Shown here piece by piece: positions 45,764 through 55,415 of a stretch of 64,000 nucleotides of DNA. Position 1 is the stretch's first letter. The number at the start of each line of letters is the position of its first letter. The notes beneath the pieces were generated by a model, which was not told where the DNA came from, did not search any database, and saw only the letters and a list, made by a program, of their open reading frames with translations. The position numbers and the translations under genes are program-made. The DNA is taken from the IMG/VR virus record IMGVR_UViG_3300042453_001086, positions 124,001 to 188,000 of that record, one strand, 5' to 3'. This DNA comes from a virus.

Positions 45764-48424
45764 TTATGGACAATCAACAACTTCAGCAACCCCAGAAGGA
45801 GCAACTTCATTAACAAGTGAAACAAAGTTTTTATTATCTAGGCAAGATAGCGATGGGATTACTTTTGCACCCATCCCAGAACCTTCGATAACAACAGTTG
45901 GGAAAGTATCAAATGTTTTTGTTTTGTTAATAACTTGAACATCTACCAAATAACCGTTGCTATCAACAATAGCCTTTGCGATAGTGGCATCACCATTTAC
46001 ATATATGGTAGGTTCTTTTGTATATCCGATTCCAGGTCTAATGATAACAAATCCATCTATAACACATTGCTTGTTAGAACTTCTGTTTGGAACGTATCCT
46101 CTGCCAGGTCTTTGAACTAAAATCTTTGTTAACTTTCCACTATCATCAAGAACAGCCTTGGCGGAAGCTCCTACACCTTCGCCATATATTTTAATAAATG
46201 GTGGAAAAATATATGGATCTCCAGGATCTTCAATCGGAATGTCAATAATCTTACCATCATCATCAACTTCTGGTTCGCCAATAACAGGTGGTCTAAATGT
46301 TGGTGGTTGTGGCGTAGATGGTTGATCGACCAAATTTTGAATAGTGAATAACTTTGTTCTAGAAGCAACATTATAAGTTACTGATCTAGACCCAGTAAAA
46401 CTAACTGTATCAGAAATTTGAATAGTTTTAACTGCTACACCCTTATTCATAGTGACTTTACCAATAATAGTACCACCAACAAAATCACCCGATTGAACCA
46501 ATCCAAATAAAACATAATCAAAAACAGTACCGTCTTCCACAGTACCAGACAAATCTTTCAACGTAAATGTTATTTTTTCTCCAGGTGTAACCACTGTTTT
46601 ATCTGATGATAATGAATATGAAACAAAAGGTGATGTAGTAGGAACGTCTGAAGATGGAGTATACGTTACTGTATTTCCAGACCCAGCGACAATCGACAGC
46701 AATCCTAAGGTTTCGGTTTCAACTTCAATAACATCTATATTTGCTACTGTAGCACGGAATGCAGAAAACGAGAATATTCCTGATCCATTTACAGACGCCA
46801 CCATAGGTAGCGATGTTGGTGTATCTCCATCTCCGTCATCATCACCATCACCAGGCAAATCATCGTCATCTGGATTGAAAGGATCTGGGAAATCATCAAA
46901 GAAATCATCTCCAAATGGATCATCTGGCGGATCCAATGAATCTTCTGGATCTCCTGTAAACTCATCTGGGTTTGGTTCACCTCCAGATACATCAGCCTCA
47001 GTCAAAGATGGGCAAGGAATAGCAGTTGATTCTTCACATGATGTTTGTAATGGAGCGGGTGAAACATCATCTTGTATATCAGCAATAAGTTTATCTAATG
47101 CTGCAAAATCATCCTCTCCTGGTTTTTTCTTCGGTCCTGTACAGTTTTGTTGCTGTTCTGCATCTCTACATTTATTTCCATTTCCTGTACAAGTTATCCC
47201 CAAAAGTTCAAAGATGTATGCAAGAGCTTCACCCAAAATGTTCAAAGGACTTGCAATAATACCCAGCAGTGCTTGCAATGGACCCAATATCGCATCTACT
47301 AATCCTGTTAAAAAAGACTCTATCTCAGATAAAACTTCTGATACAATAGATTCTATTACGCAAGTAGCACCATTAACAACACTCGTTAAAAGATCTGTGA
47401 TTAGATTAGTAAGAAAATCTAGAAGTTTTTGTTCTAAGTCTGCTATAGAACAGTTGATTAAACCCAGTTGCTCATTCAACCATTTAATAATAGAACCAAG
47501 CACACCAGTCTTTTTGGTTTTTATTGCTTCCCCTGTTTTTGGATCTATAGTTGGTGCTGGTATCCCCATGCAGAACTTTATGACTGCGCTAACTCCTTGC
47601 TTGATCAGTGCCAACAACTGACCTTTTGCTCTTTCTATATAAGATCTAACAACCCCAAAAGCTCTATTGATATATCCTTTTGCAGCATTTGCATAATCAA
47701 CTAAAGTGCCCGTTGCACTACTCAACAACTGCGTTCCAACTTGCCCACCACTACTGGAAATAGCACCAAATAACTCAGTCAATACGTTTTGTAATCCAGT
47801 CTTAGATTGTTCTGTATCTTTACATGCTACATCAGCAACCGTAGCACACGAAAATCTAGTTGACGTTGCAGTAGGACTATATGGTACTCCAGATTGAGCT
47901 ACTGCTGGCGGTGGACCTGGATTATTAGTTCCCTTTCCTTCCACATCTCCAGTATTTCCTGGTCTAGCAGCCGCATTTTTAGGATCACCGACAGGTTGTG
48001 CAAGATATGGATTGGTTGGTGGAATATATCTAGAGAATGCTAGACATTCTGTAGCAGCATTACTAGAACTCAAATCATTTTTATCTGTTGAGTTGGTAAC
48101 TTTCTGCAAACTGCCCATAATGATTGGTTGTTGCCCAACTGCTCCATCCATAAAAAATCCAACAACCCAATCTCCTTTTTGTAACTTAGCAGGAGAATAG
48201 TTGCTGTTTCCTTCGCTAGAAGGTGCTGTAACGGGCAGCATTACTACAGCCCAAGGCAAATCTTCAACAGGAACAGCAGTGCAACTTTTTACATGCTGCC
48301 CGACAATGCGAACTTTATACCTGTTAGAATTTTTTACACCATCTTCCGTCTCTACTTGCCCTATCCACCAGTAGAAACCATCTTTTCCAGCAAAGTTAAC
48401 AGGTAAGTTAAGTTCGGGTAACAT
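45764..48424 (-). CDS. 5: Baseplate hub protein with gp5-type OB fold
   Basis: 886 residues. Residues about 12-105 form the gp5/VgrG OB fold ('FYWWIGQVETED...NRYKVRIVGQH', 'LPWAVVMLPV', 'GDWVVGFFMDGAVGQQPIIMGSL'), closely resembling the N-terminal domain of T4 gp5. A long hydrophobic helical part with cysteines follows, then a stretch of Asp/Pro/Phe repeats (about 46,830-46,990), an Ig-like beta domain and C-terminal 'G.GY...P' repeats. No lysozyme domain is seen, unlike T4 gp5; wall cleavage seems moved to the two neighbouring tail proteins. Confidence 0.8.
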   Translation of the reverse strand: MLPELNLPVNFAGKDGFYWWIGQVETEDGVKNSNRYKVRIVGQHVKSCTAVPVEDLPWAVVMLPVTAPSSEGNSNYSPAKLQKGDWVVGFFMDGAVGQQPIIMGSLQKVTNSTDKNDLSSSNAATECLAFSRYIPPTNPYLAQPVGDPKNAAARPGNTGDVEGKGTNNPGPPPAVAQSGVPYSPTATSTRFSCATVADVACKDTEQSKTGLQNVLTELFGAISSSGGQVGTQLLSSATGTLVDYANAAKGYINRAFGVVRSYIERAKGQLLALIKQGVSAVIKFCMGIPAPTIDPKTGEAIKTKKTGVLGSIIKWLNEQLGLINCSIADLEQKLLDFLTNLITDLLTSVVNGATCVIESIVSEVLSEIESFLTGLVDAILGPLQALLGIIASPLNILGEALAYIFELLGITCTGNGNKCRDAEQQQNCTGPKKKPGEDDFAALDKLIADIQDDVSPAPLQTSCEESTAIPCPSLTEADVSGGEPNPDEFTGDPEDSLDPPDDPFGDDFFDDFPDPFNPDDDDLPGDGDDDGDGDTPTSLPMVASVNGSGIFSFSAFRATVANIDVIEVETETLGLLSIVAGSGNTVTYTPSSDVPTTSPFVSYSLSSDKTVVTPGEKITFTLKDLSGTVEDGTVFDYVLFGLVQSGDFVGGTIIGKVTMNKGVAVKTIQISDTVSFTGSRSVTYNVASRTKLFTIQNLVDQPSTPQPPTFRPPVIGEPEVDDDGKIIDIPIEDPGDPYIFPPFIKIYGEGVGASAKAVLDDSGKLTKILVQRPGRGYVPNRSSNKQCVIDGFVIIRPGIGYTKEPTIYVNGDATIAKAIVDSNGYLVDVQVINKTKTFDTFPTVVIEGSGMGAKVIPSLSCLDNKNFVSLVNEVAPSGVAEVVDCP

Positions 48425-48642
48425 CAGACCTCATATACTCTACATTCTAATGCTTCTGGATTATCATTACAATATAAATCCAGTGCGGTTGGATCTGCAT
48501 CTTTATCAGGATGCTTTTGGTGGTATCTTTCTAGTTGCTCAAGTTCTTCTTCGGCATGTCTTCTGGATTGAGAAGATGCCATAGGATCTCCAACAATCTT
48601 ACGATCACGCTCAATGTGATCATGTATAGTTTTGTCTGTCAT
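48424..48642 (-). CDS. cp12: CP12-like Calvin-cycle regulator
   Basis: 72 residues. The C-terminus 'DPTALDLYCNDNPEALECRVYE' carries the conserved CP12 tail, with the Cys pair spaced as in CP12 (C, eight residues, C) and the following R.YE end. The central 'AEEELEQLERYHQKHPDK' also matches the cyanobacterial CP12 layout. The N-terminal Cys pair is absent, as in several cyanobacterial forms. CP12 binds GAPDH and phosphoribulokinase and slows the Calvin cycle; phage copies are thought to favour NADPH production for nucleotide synthesis. It is co-translated between two baseplate genes. Confidence 0.88.
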   Translation of the reverse strand: MTDKTIHDHIERDRKIVGDPMASSQSRRHAEEELEQLERYHQKHPDKDADPTALDLYCNDNPEALECRVYEV

Positions 48643-48647
48643 ATAGT

Positions 48648-50051
48648 TTAACTCCCTAAGTTATCTCGGATTAGTTCTAGATTACAAACCGCAATCAACC
48701 CTTTATCATTATCTCTCAACACTTCATATGATATTTTTTTGATTAGATATAATCCACTGTTAGCTTTGTCGAATCTTTCTTCTTCTCGCTTGGACTGTAC
48801 CGATTGATTGGGTAGTTTTACGTTTAGTTTATCCCCTGCCCTCAGATTAAAATTGATGGGTATAGTAATATTTAGCACCTGATTGTTCAGTATCATACCT
48901 CTACTGATCGATTGTGCTAACCACTGTTTCTTGAAATCAGGGAACTCTGCTTTCCCTCCTAAATCTGGATTAGCAATATCAGAAGTATCATGGAAAGTTT
49001 CATGATCAAAACACTGCAACATAATACGTGTTGGGTATTCTGATAATGTTTTGATCGTATCAGGAATCTTTTCGTCTGTTCCTAAATGCACCATTTGTGG
49101 ATATTCTTTACTTAAATCAAAGAAATACTCTTCGTATTCGCAACTTGATGGATTGAAGAAAGTTATCATTGAGGAATACACGCCATAACGCATTTTCCTG
49201 AGAATATTTTCCTGACTTGAGAAAGAATAGTTTAATATCTTGTATGAGTTTTCTTCTGCTGTGTCTTGATCTCCTTGAGCAAAAGCATAAGTATAATCTC
49301 TGTGCTTTACTCCTGCTTGAATCATTGCGTCTATAGATTTGAATACATAACCATCATATCTCTCGAAAAACATATAACCAGCACTACCAGAAACTACAGC
49401 AGCAGATTTAGCAGTAGCTGAGTTAGTGACTCCATTTTCTCCAGATGTTGATCCACTGCCAGAAGTAGATGATTTTGCATTTGTTACAGTAGGATTTGCT
49501 GAACTAGAAACACATTCTGGAAGAATAGATGTGATTACGTCAAAAGGTCTTTTTAAAGATGGGATTAACTTTATCTTATACTTACACGTCTCTGTGTCAA
49601 CTATTTTTTTGTCAGATTTAACAAAATTATTGATTAAATCAGATGCTATTGCATCTCCAGTTCCTTTCAATACTTTACCCACTCTAAGAGTTTCATTACG
49701 CAACGCTTCCTCTGAAAACAAATCAAGTATGTAAAGTTGTTTACTGGTCGATACTATGCGGTTTCGGATACCATAAACAACAAACTTCCACTTATAAGTC
49801 TCTTCTGATATATTTGGTGCCTGTAGTTCAATATTAACGGTTTCTGTGCCAACAATAGGAACAGAACCAACCAAGTTAATAGCAGTATCAAATATCATTA
49901 ACTCTGCCATCATAGTGTAACTTTCAACATTTTCGTATATTTTAATACCAACTATCTGTGCTTCTGGATTTTTTCCAGTAAGCATATGTTCCTTCCCTTT
50001 AGTATCAGTTATGCTAACTTTTTTAACTACTGCGTTTAAATCTAATCCCAT
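48648..50051 (-). CDS. Baseplate hub protein, gp27-like
   Basis: 467 residues from the ATG at 50051, which overlaps the upstream stop as TAATG; the longer frame is rejected. Strand-rich throughout: 'KNPEAQIVGIKIYENVESYTMMAELMIFDTAINLVGSVPIVG', and near the end 'NFNLRAGDKLNVKLPNQS' and 'GLYLIKKISYEVL', the layout of gp27/gpD-type hub proteins that make the pseudo-sixfold ring above the gp5 trimer. The position next to the OB-fold gene supports this. Confidence 0.65.
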   Translation of the reverse strand: MGLDLNAVVKKVSITDTKGKEHMLTGKNPEAQIVGIKIYENVESYTMMAELMIFDTAINLVGSVPIVGTETVNIELQAPNISEETYKWKFVVYGIRNRIVSTSKQLYILDLFSEEALRNETLRVGKVLKGTGDAIASDLINNFVKSDKKIVDTETCKYKIKLIPSLKRPFDVITSILPECVSSSANPTVTNAKSSTSGSGSTSGENGVTNSATAKSAAVVSGSAGYMFFERYDGYVFKSIDAMIQAGVKHRDYTYAFAQGDQDTAEENSYKILNYSFSSQENILRKMRYGVYSSMITFFNPSSCEYEEYFFDLSKEYPQMVHLGTDEKIPDTIKTLSEYPTRIMLQCFDHETFHDTSDIANPDLGGKAEFPDFKKQWLAQSISRGMILNNQVLNITIPINFNLRAGDKLNVKLPNQSVQSKREEERFDKANSGLYLIKKISYEVLRDNDKGLIAVCNLELIRDNLGS

Positions 50052-52873
50052 TACATTGACCCCCAAGGTGATGATAAGCAAAGAACTGATGCGAGACCAT
50101 TACATGTAGGGTCACTAGCATATTCTGCAGTATTTTGTGTAGATCCTTGTGGTTTTTGGATAGTTGGAGAAGACCCACCAGATTGAATGACATTAATAAC
50201 AGCCATCTCTGACATACCATCAGCAACTTGATTTGTTGCCGTTGGAGCTGGAGATGACGGCACAGATTTTGGCGGGGATGCTGATTTAGTTGGAGATCCT
50301 ACAGAACCAGAAGTACTAACACCAACAACAGAAGCTAACATTTTTGTCATCTTCTCTATTTCATCAACTCTCTGCTCAATAGTGATCTTATTTACTTGAG
50401 TCATTCCAAACATAGATCCGCCTTTTTCGTGACCAAGCATTTCTTTAATAGCAGCATCAGTTGCCGCTCTCCTATTACTGAGACCTTGTGCAGTGCTTCC
50501 CATATTTCCAGCACTAGCAGATCTTTGTAGTGAAGAAACTGCCTTATCAGAAGCACCTTGACCCATAGGTGTTGTCATCCATCTAGTAAGACGTTGGAAC
50601 CATCCACCGTCTTCAAATGATGTCAAAGAACTTTGTTTTGGTATTGCTATTTCTGGTCCGTGCAATCCACCCAAATCTTGTTTCTCAGTTTGTCTGGACC
50701 ACACTGGAGTTGCATTCCTATTATCAACCAACTTATCATTTGCTCTATAACTGTATTCACCATTTTTGATGACATTTGCATTATTAAATGGATTCCAGTC
50801 TTTTTGAGTACTTACTCTCCTCACCACACCACTACTCATATCTCGGACTAAATCAAAACTATCTGCTTTTCCTTGCTTTTGTATCTCATCCAAATACATT
50901 TGAACAACTTGTTCTCCTGGTCTCCACTTGTATATTTGACCTTTGTTATCATACCAGTATTTTCCATTGCTTCCAACAACAGGGTTTAAATCTGCACTAG
51001 GCACCGTAAGTTTATCACCTGTGCCTAAAGCAACTTGTGTTCCCTTGACCTTTTCCGTGGTCATCATTGCCTGTTCACCCTCTGCCTTATTGATTCCTTT
51101 TGGATCTGGTCTTTCCATTGCCGCGCCAGCACCAGGAATATTTTCGAGGGTTTGTTTTGTATCTTCCTGTCTTTCTTGAGATCTTCCCGCATTAGCATCT
51201 CCAGTTGGAGCAGGTGTGTCAGTTTGAGCACCAGCACCAGTGTCTTTTTTCTTTGCTCCCAGTGCTTCTAAAGACCCAGAAATAAGAGTTTCCAAAAACT
51301 TATTCTTTTCTCTCTTTGATTTACCATCATCTTTAAACTTGGCACCACCAATCTTTAAGTTTGGTAAGACTTGCGACATTCCAAACTGCCTGGCAAGATT
51401 TTGAACATCTGGACCTAATGCTTGTGCTACTGGCGCTCCCAGTGGACCCATACCTTTCACAAACTGATCGACAACTGCAAGCATCGAACCACCAGAGGCT
51501 TTTATTCCAGGATCTTCAGATTCTTTTGAAATAGCAGCATCTGCAGTAGAACTGTTCAAATCAACTACACTTTCTTTTCCCGCCTCTCCTATCATCACAC
51601 CACCTGATGACATCTTAGACATTGGATTAAACGCATTAATAATATCCCAACCAAGTAATCCTAAGTCAGCAACCATTGAAGTTCCTTCTGCAGCAGCAGG
51701 AACAACAGCACCAGCTCCAGTTAAAGCAGCAGCAGAAGTAACCGTCGCTGTGCCACCAGCCGCGCCTCCGAGACCCGCCAACCATGCTCCCACTGCATCG
51801 CCCTTCTTCGCTCTATCCACAGCTTCTGCTGCACTAAAACCAGTTCCTGCAACAGGAAGCATTCTTCCACCGAACTTAGCGCCAGCAGCACCAAGTCTGC
51901 GAGTTATTGGATTATTTACAAGACCTTCACCGACTCCCTTTGCTTTTCCTAGTAATCCAGATCCAAAATCAGCGATACCTTGAACTTTTCCTTTCCCCCA
52001 TCCAATAGCATCACTAGTTTTTCCTTTGATACTATCGCCAATATTTCTTAGTTGACCACCCAACCCCTGCTGGGCATTTATATTTCTAGCATTTGCTCTG
52101 GAAGTTTTTGCTGCATCGTCATAATATCCTTTAGGACCAGATGGACCTTTGGGAACATCTGTCTTTGGTTTGAATGGATTTAATCTGGATAATCTAGAAG
52201 TAATAAATCTACCAATACCCTTCTCGATTGCTGCATTGATCATTGCTTCGGTAAGTGTTTTACCGCCTGTTTTCACTGATCCAGACATCCCAAACATACC
52301 AGAAGATCCAGATGCTCCAGATCCACCAGAAGGTCTCTCTCCACCCATCAACTCAATCATCTCACCTTGAGCTTCAAGTTGATCTGCTAAAATCGCTTGG
52401 ATACCAGATATACCATTAGAAGTAAAACTACTTGACTGCAACTGTGAGTTTAACAGTTGAGTGATAGCAGTTAATCCACCTTGAATAGCAGTTGTGTCTG
52501 CAACTAAAGATCCAAATCCTCCTGTAAGGATTTTTGCCAGTCCCGCTCCAGTTCCACCAGAAGACCTCGTTCCACCACCCCCAGAACCACTAGATTTGCT
52601 AGAAGGATTTGGTTTTGGTGGCATTTTATAGTTGAAATGTTCACTAAAAGATTTTTTTCCGCTAAAAAATCCCCCACCCAAGTTATGCGCTAACGCTTTT
52701 CTATATAATCCTTTTTTATCCTTTTCGTCTACCTGTCCACCTTTTTCTTCTACTTTTTTTTGTCTTTCTTTCTCTTTCCTGGCATCATCCCTGGATTTCA
52801 TAGCTTTTTCCGCTATGAATCCACCTAACGTTCGACCGCCAGCAGCCTGAGATTGTTCTACGCCAAAAGACAT
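50051..52873 (-). CDS. Large tail protein, possible tape-measure/hub component
   Basis: 940 residues. It opens with 'GRTLGGFIAEKAMKSRDDARKEKERQKK', a motif shared with the 804-residue neighbour. It then has long Gly/Ser/Ala-rich parts with helices (residues about 290-420: 'GAAGGTATVTSAAALTGAGAVVPAAAEG'), 'GLLGWDIINAFNPMSKMSSGGVMIGEAG', and a C-terminal 'ITIEQRVDEIEKMTKMLASVVG' helix. Tail or baseplate membership is clear from position; a tape-measure role is a guess. Confidence 0.65.
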   Translation of the reverse strand: MSFGVEQSQAAGGRTLGGFIAEKAMKSRDDARKEKERQKKVEEKGGQVDEKDKKGLYRKALAHNLGGGFFSGKKSFSEHFNYKMPPKPNPSSKSSGSGGGGTRSSGGTGAGLAKILTGGFGSLVADTTAIQGGLTAITQLLNSQLQSSSFTSNGISGIQAILADQLEAQGEMIELMGGERPSGGSGASGSSGMFGMSGSVKTGGKTLTEAMINAAIEKGIGRFITSRLSRLNPFKPKTDVPKGPSGPKGYYDDAAKTSRANARNINAQQGLGGQLRNIGDSIKGKTSDAIGWGKGKVQGIADFGSGLLGKAKGVGEGLVNNPITRRLGAAGAKFGGRMLPVAGTGFSAAEAVDRAKKGDAVGAWLAGLGGAAGGTATVTSAAALTGAGAVVPAAAEGTSMVADLGLLGWDIINAFNPMSKMSSGGVMIGEAGKESVVDLNSSTADAAISKESEDPGIKASGGSMLAVVDQFVKGMGPLGAPVAQALGPDVQNLARQFGMSQVLPNLKIGGAKFKDDGKSKREKNKFLETLISGSLEALGAKKKDTGAGAQTDTPAPTGDANAGRSQERQEDTKQTLENIPGAGAAMERPDPKGINKAEGEQAMMTTEKVKGTQVALGTGDKLTVPSADLNPVVGSNGKYWYDNKGQIYKWRPGEQVVQMYLDEIQKQGKADSFDLVRDMSSGVVRRVSTQKDWNPFNNANVIKNGEYSYRANDKLVDNRNATPVWSRQTEKQDLGGLHGPEIAIPKQSSLTSFEDGGWFQRLTRWMTTPMGQGASDKAVSSLQRSASAGNMGSTAQGLSNRRAATDAAIKEMLGHEKGGSMFGMTQVNKITIEQRVDEIEKMTKMLASVVGVSTSGSVGSPTKSASPPKSVPSSPAPTATNQVADGMSEMAVINVIQSGGSSPTIQKPQGSTQNTAEYASDPTCNGLASVLCLSSPWGSM

Positions 52874-52896
52874 GTATCGACCCTATTTTATATTAA

Positions 52897-52904
52897 TATT
52901 TATC
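52897..52904 (-). promoter_or_regulatory. Late promoter candidate
   Basis: GATAAATA on the minus strand upstream of the ATG at 52873. It contains the TAA stop codon of the 804-residue gene. Confidence 0.6.
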
Positions 52905-55314
52905 GAGTGCGTTGCATAGTCAACTCTCTCAAGAATCTAAGAGGATTGAACGAATATGAAGTAGATTGCGTAGGTTTGCTAGAAGATCTAGTCACTGACG
53001 GGGAAGATCCTCCTCCACCCACATTATTCACAACTACTTTTTTATCTGGTTTTGATGCCGTTGCTGTATTTAGATTTCGTGGACCAGAAAGAACCAACGC
53101 CTTTTCATTTTTTTCTCTTGCTGGCAATCCTCTATCAATATTAGCAGCAACAGCATTCATATCCCCTCTACTCAGAGCAGCATACATCTTAGGAGCTCCA
53201 GTTCCTAACAAATGCGCTGGTTGATTATACCCATAAGCAAGTAATCCTGCTTGCTGCTTTGATGACATTTTATTCCAATATTTCTGATACCATTTTTGAC
53301 CGCTCAATGTTTTGACATAGTTATTGACCAATCCCGTCAGCAACGAATCTGCTTTTGCTTTAGTTATAGTATCTCCTGGTTTAACTGCTTTTCTACCCGC
53401 AGTAATAGAATCATAATACGTCATACCCCACCCAATCGTAGTTCTATCTCCAGAAACTCCAGTTTCATAAGCGTGTAAAGGGGTGGATGTAGATATTTTA
53501 GACCAAGGAGTAGATGAAACTATACTTTTTCCATTCTTCACGATATAATCATTCTTTCCTCTAGATAAAGAAGACAATGCCTCATCATGTTGTATCGCTT
53601 TTACTCCTTCAGAGACTCCACCTGATGCAAAAAGTGACGCAACTTTTGCTTCTAATCCAGATGCGATTTCTGACCACCTTTCCATCACACCCATAGGATC
53701 TTCTTTTATGCTATATTCTTTATTTTCCAAGGGATAAACTTCAAATCCACCGTCAAACACGCGAACGATTTCTTTACCGTGTAGAGTAACTGGTAATCCT
53801 TGAATATTTGAATCAAAACCACTTTCAGGACCATCCACAATATAAGTATTCAATATTTTTTTTGAGTTTCCGACAGAAGTACCTCTTGCTGCTGATATTT
53901 TAGCAAGAACTGCTTTTGAATCTGCGATTCTTTCTGCCTGTTCTCTCGGACCTTGATCTGCTGGTCTTTCATATTGCATCAACACCCAGTTACTCGCTTG
54001 TTCTATTGTAGTTGATGCTTTAAATCTTCCACCAGAATCATATTTTGGAAATTCTTGTTTTAACATAGCGTAGTTCACAGCATCAGTTAAAGGTTGTTTT
54101 TCGGGATCAACTCCCATGCTTTTAGCAAGATTATACAACTCTTGCTGCCTTCCTGGATCTGTCCATTGTGCCCATCCATATCCAATACCTTTTTTCATTG
54201 CTGTGGGTAGCAATCCTTTTTTAGATCCTTCTAATAAATCTGGTATCAAATTTGTATTTTCTTGTGTTAAGTTACCTACAATAGCTGCTGCTTGGAAATC
54301 TTTGTATCCTAAATCTTTCATTAGCATTTTAGCTATTTTTGCTGCCTTTTCGGTGGCATTTCCAGTAAAATCTCCTGGATCAACTACTTCACCATCAGTA
54401 CCACCAGTAAGTGTTCTATCAATAAACTTTAAAATAAAGTTTTCATCACCCAAGAAAGAACGCCACGTCTTAGCAAAATCTTTCTGCGATGCATTCATTT
54501 CTAAAGTTGCTGCCCTAGCAGATCCACCAAGCAAACTACTTATTACACTTTCTCCAACACCCATTGCTACAGCAAATGGAGTAACCAAAGATTTAATATA
54601 AGGAACAAAAAATCCACCTAAAGGACCAGATTTTCTCAATAACTCAGAAACAAGATTTACCGATGCAATACCAGCTGCTTGCATAGGTAGTTGCATTACA
54701 TCTGCGTAAGGTGCTAAAGATTGAACTTTAGTCTTTTTGGATTTTCCTGGTGCTACCCCTCCCTCTGCTTTTTTGTCTGGGGATTGGGGAGTATTTAATA
54801 AAGGTGGGGGAGTAATATTGTTGTCAGGCGATTCTTCAACAGATGTATTAGTATCTTCAGTTGGATTAATCGATGGTTCTTTATATTCTGGTATTTCTTT
54901 TGGGAAGTCAGAATACTTATGGGCAACCGAAAGAAAAACTTGCTTTTCTAGCTCTGCTCTCTGAGTAAAAAGATCAGAAAGAATAGAAATATTTTCAGAA
55001 AATATCGTTTCTTGTTCTGTTTGCTCTTCGAGAAGTTTAACTTGAGTATGCACTAAAGATTTTATCTTTTCTGTTTTTCTCGAAAGAGTCGTAAAAGATT
55101 GATTTAGACTTTCAGCAAAAGAAATCTGCGATTGCTGTTTATTTTTATTTTTCGATTTTTCTTTATCAGATTTTCTTCTATTAAGCAAAAACTCTGTTAA
55201 AGTTCCTGATTTTGCTTTTCTCGTACTTCTTGTTTTTTTGCCATCTGTCTTCTTAGCATCATCTCTCTTTTGTGATGCTTTTTCTATAATATATTCTGTT
55301 AGTGTTTTTGCCAT
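52900..55314 (-). CDS. Tail protein with two lysozyme-type domains
   Basis: 804 residues. Start 'TLTEYIIEKASQKRDDAKK' and coiled coil (80-125). Residues about 207-298 share a domain with the 875-residue neighbour ('MQLPM...GPLGGFF...LLGG...FAKTWRSF'). Residues about 322-475 are a phage tail lysozyme domain ('AAAIVGNLTQENTN', Glu352; 'GYGWAQWTDPGRQQ'). Residues about 608-740 resemble a T4-lysozyme/GH24-type domain ('LHAYETGVSGDRTTIGWGMTYYDS', Glu617; 'QQAGLLAYGYN'). It would cut peptidoglycan during DNA entry. Confidence 0.8.
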   Translation of the reverse strand: MAKTLTEYIIEKASQKRDDAKKTDGKKTRSTRKAKSGTLTEFLLNRRKSDKEKSKNKNKQQSQISFAESLNQSFTTLSRKTEKIKSLVHTQVKLLEEQTEQETIFSENISILSDLFTQRAELEKQVFLSVAHKYSDFPKEIPEYKEPSINPTEDTNTSVEESPDNNITPPPLLNTPQSPDKKAEGGVAPGKSKKTKVQSLAPYADVMQLPMQAAGIASVNLVSELLRKSGPLGGFFVPYIKSLVTPFAVAMGVGESVISSLLGGSARAATLEMNASQKDFAKTWRSFLGDENFILKFIDRTLTGGTDGEVVDPGDFTGNATEKAAKIAKMLMKDLGYKDFQAAAIVGNLTQENTNLIPDLLEGSKKGLLPTAMKKGIGYGWAQWTDPGRQQELYNLAKSMGVDPEKQPLTDAVNYAMLKQEFPKYDSGGRFKASTTIEQASNWVLMQYERPADQGPREQAERIADSKAVLAKISAARGTSVGNSKKILNTYIVDGPESGFDSNIQGLPVTLHGKEIVRVFDGGFEVYPLENKEYSIKEDPMGVMERWSEIASGLEAKVASLFASGGVSEGVKAIQHDEALSSLSRGKNDYIVKNGKSIVSSTPWSKISTSTPLHAYETGVSGDRTTIGWGMTYYDSITAGRKAVKPGDTITKAKADSLLTGLVNNYVKTLSGQKWYQKYWNKMSSKQQAGLLAYGYNQPAHLLGTGAPKMYAALSRGDMNAVAANIDRGLPAREKNEKALVLSGPRNLNTATASKPDKKVVVNNVGGGGSSPSVTRSSSKPTQSTSYSFNPLRFLRELTMQRTR

Positions 55315-55334
55315 AATCGACCTACTTAGCTAAA

Positions 55335-55342
55335 ATATTTAG
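55335..55342 (-). promoter_or_regulatory. Late promoter candidate
   Basis: CTAAATAT on the minus strand, 21 bases upstream of the ATG at 55314. Confidence 0.55.
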
Positions 55343-55415
55343 AAAAACCTTTTTAACCAAAAATTTGCCGCGATTTTTTTTGGACCAATTTGGTATTTGA
55401 GTGTCATTTTTGAAA

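Noticed and set aside
48648-50081. Upstream start of the gp27-like gene
   Set aside because: The ATG at 50051 makes a TAATG overlap with the preceding stop and starts with a typical MGLDL sequence; the ten extra codons lie in the neighbour's end.
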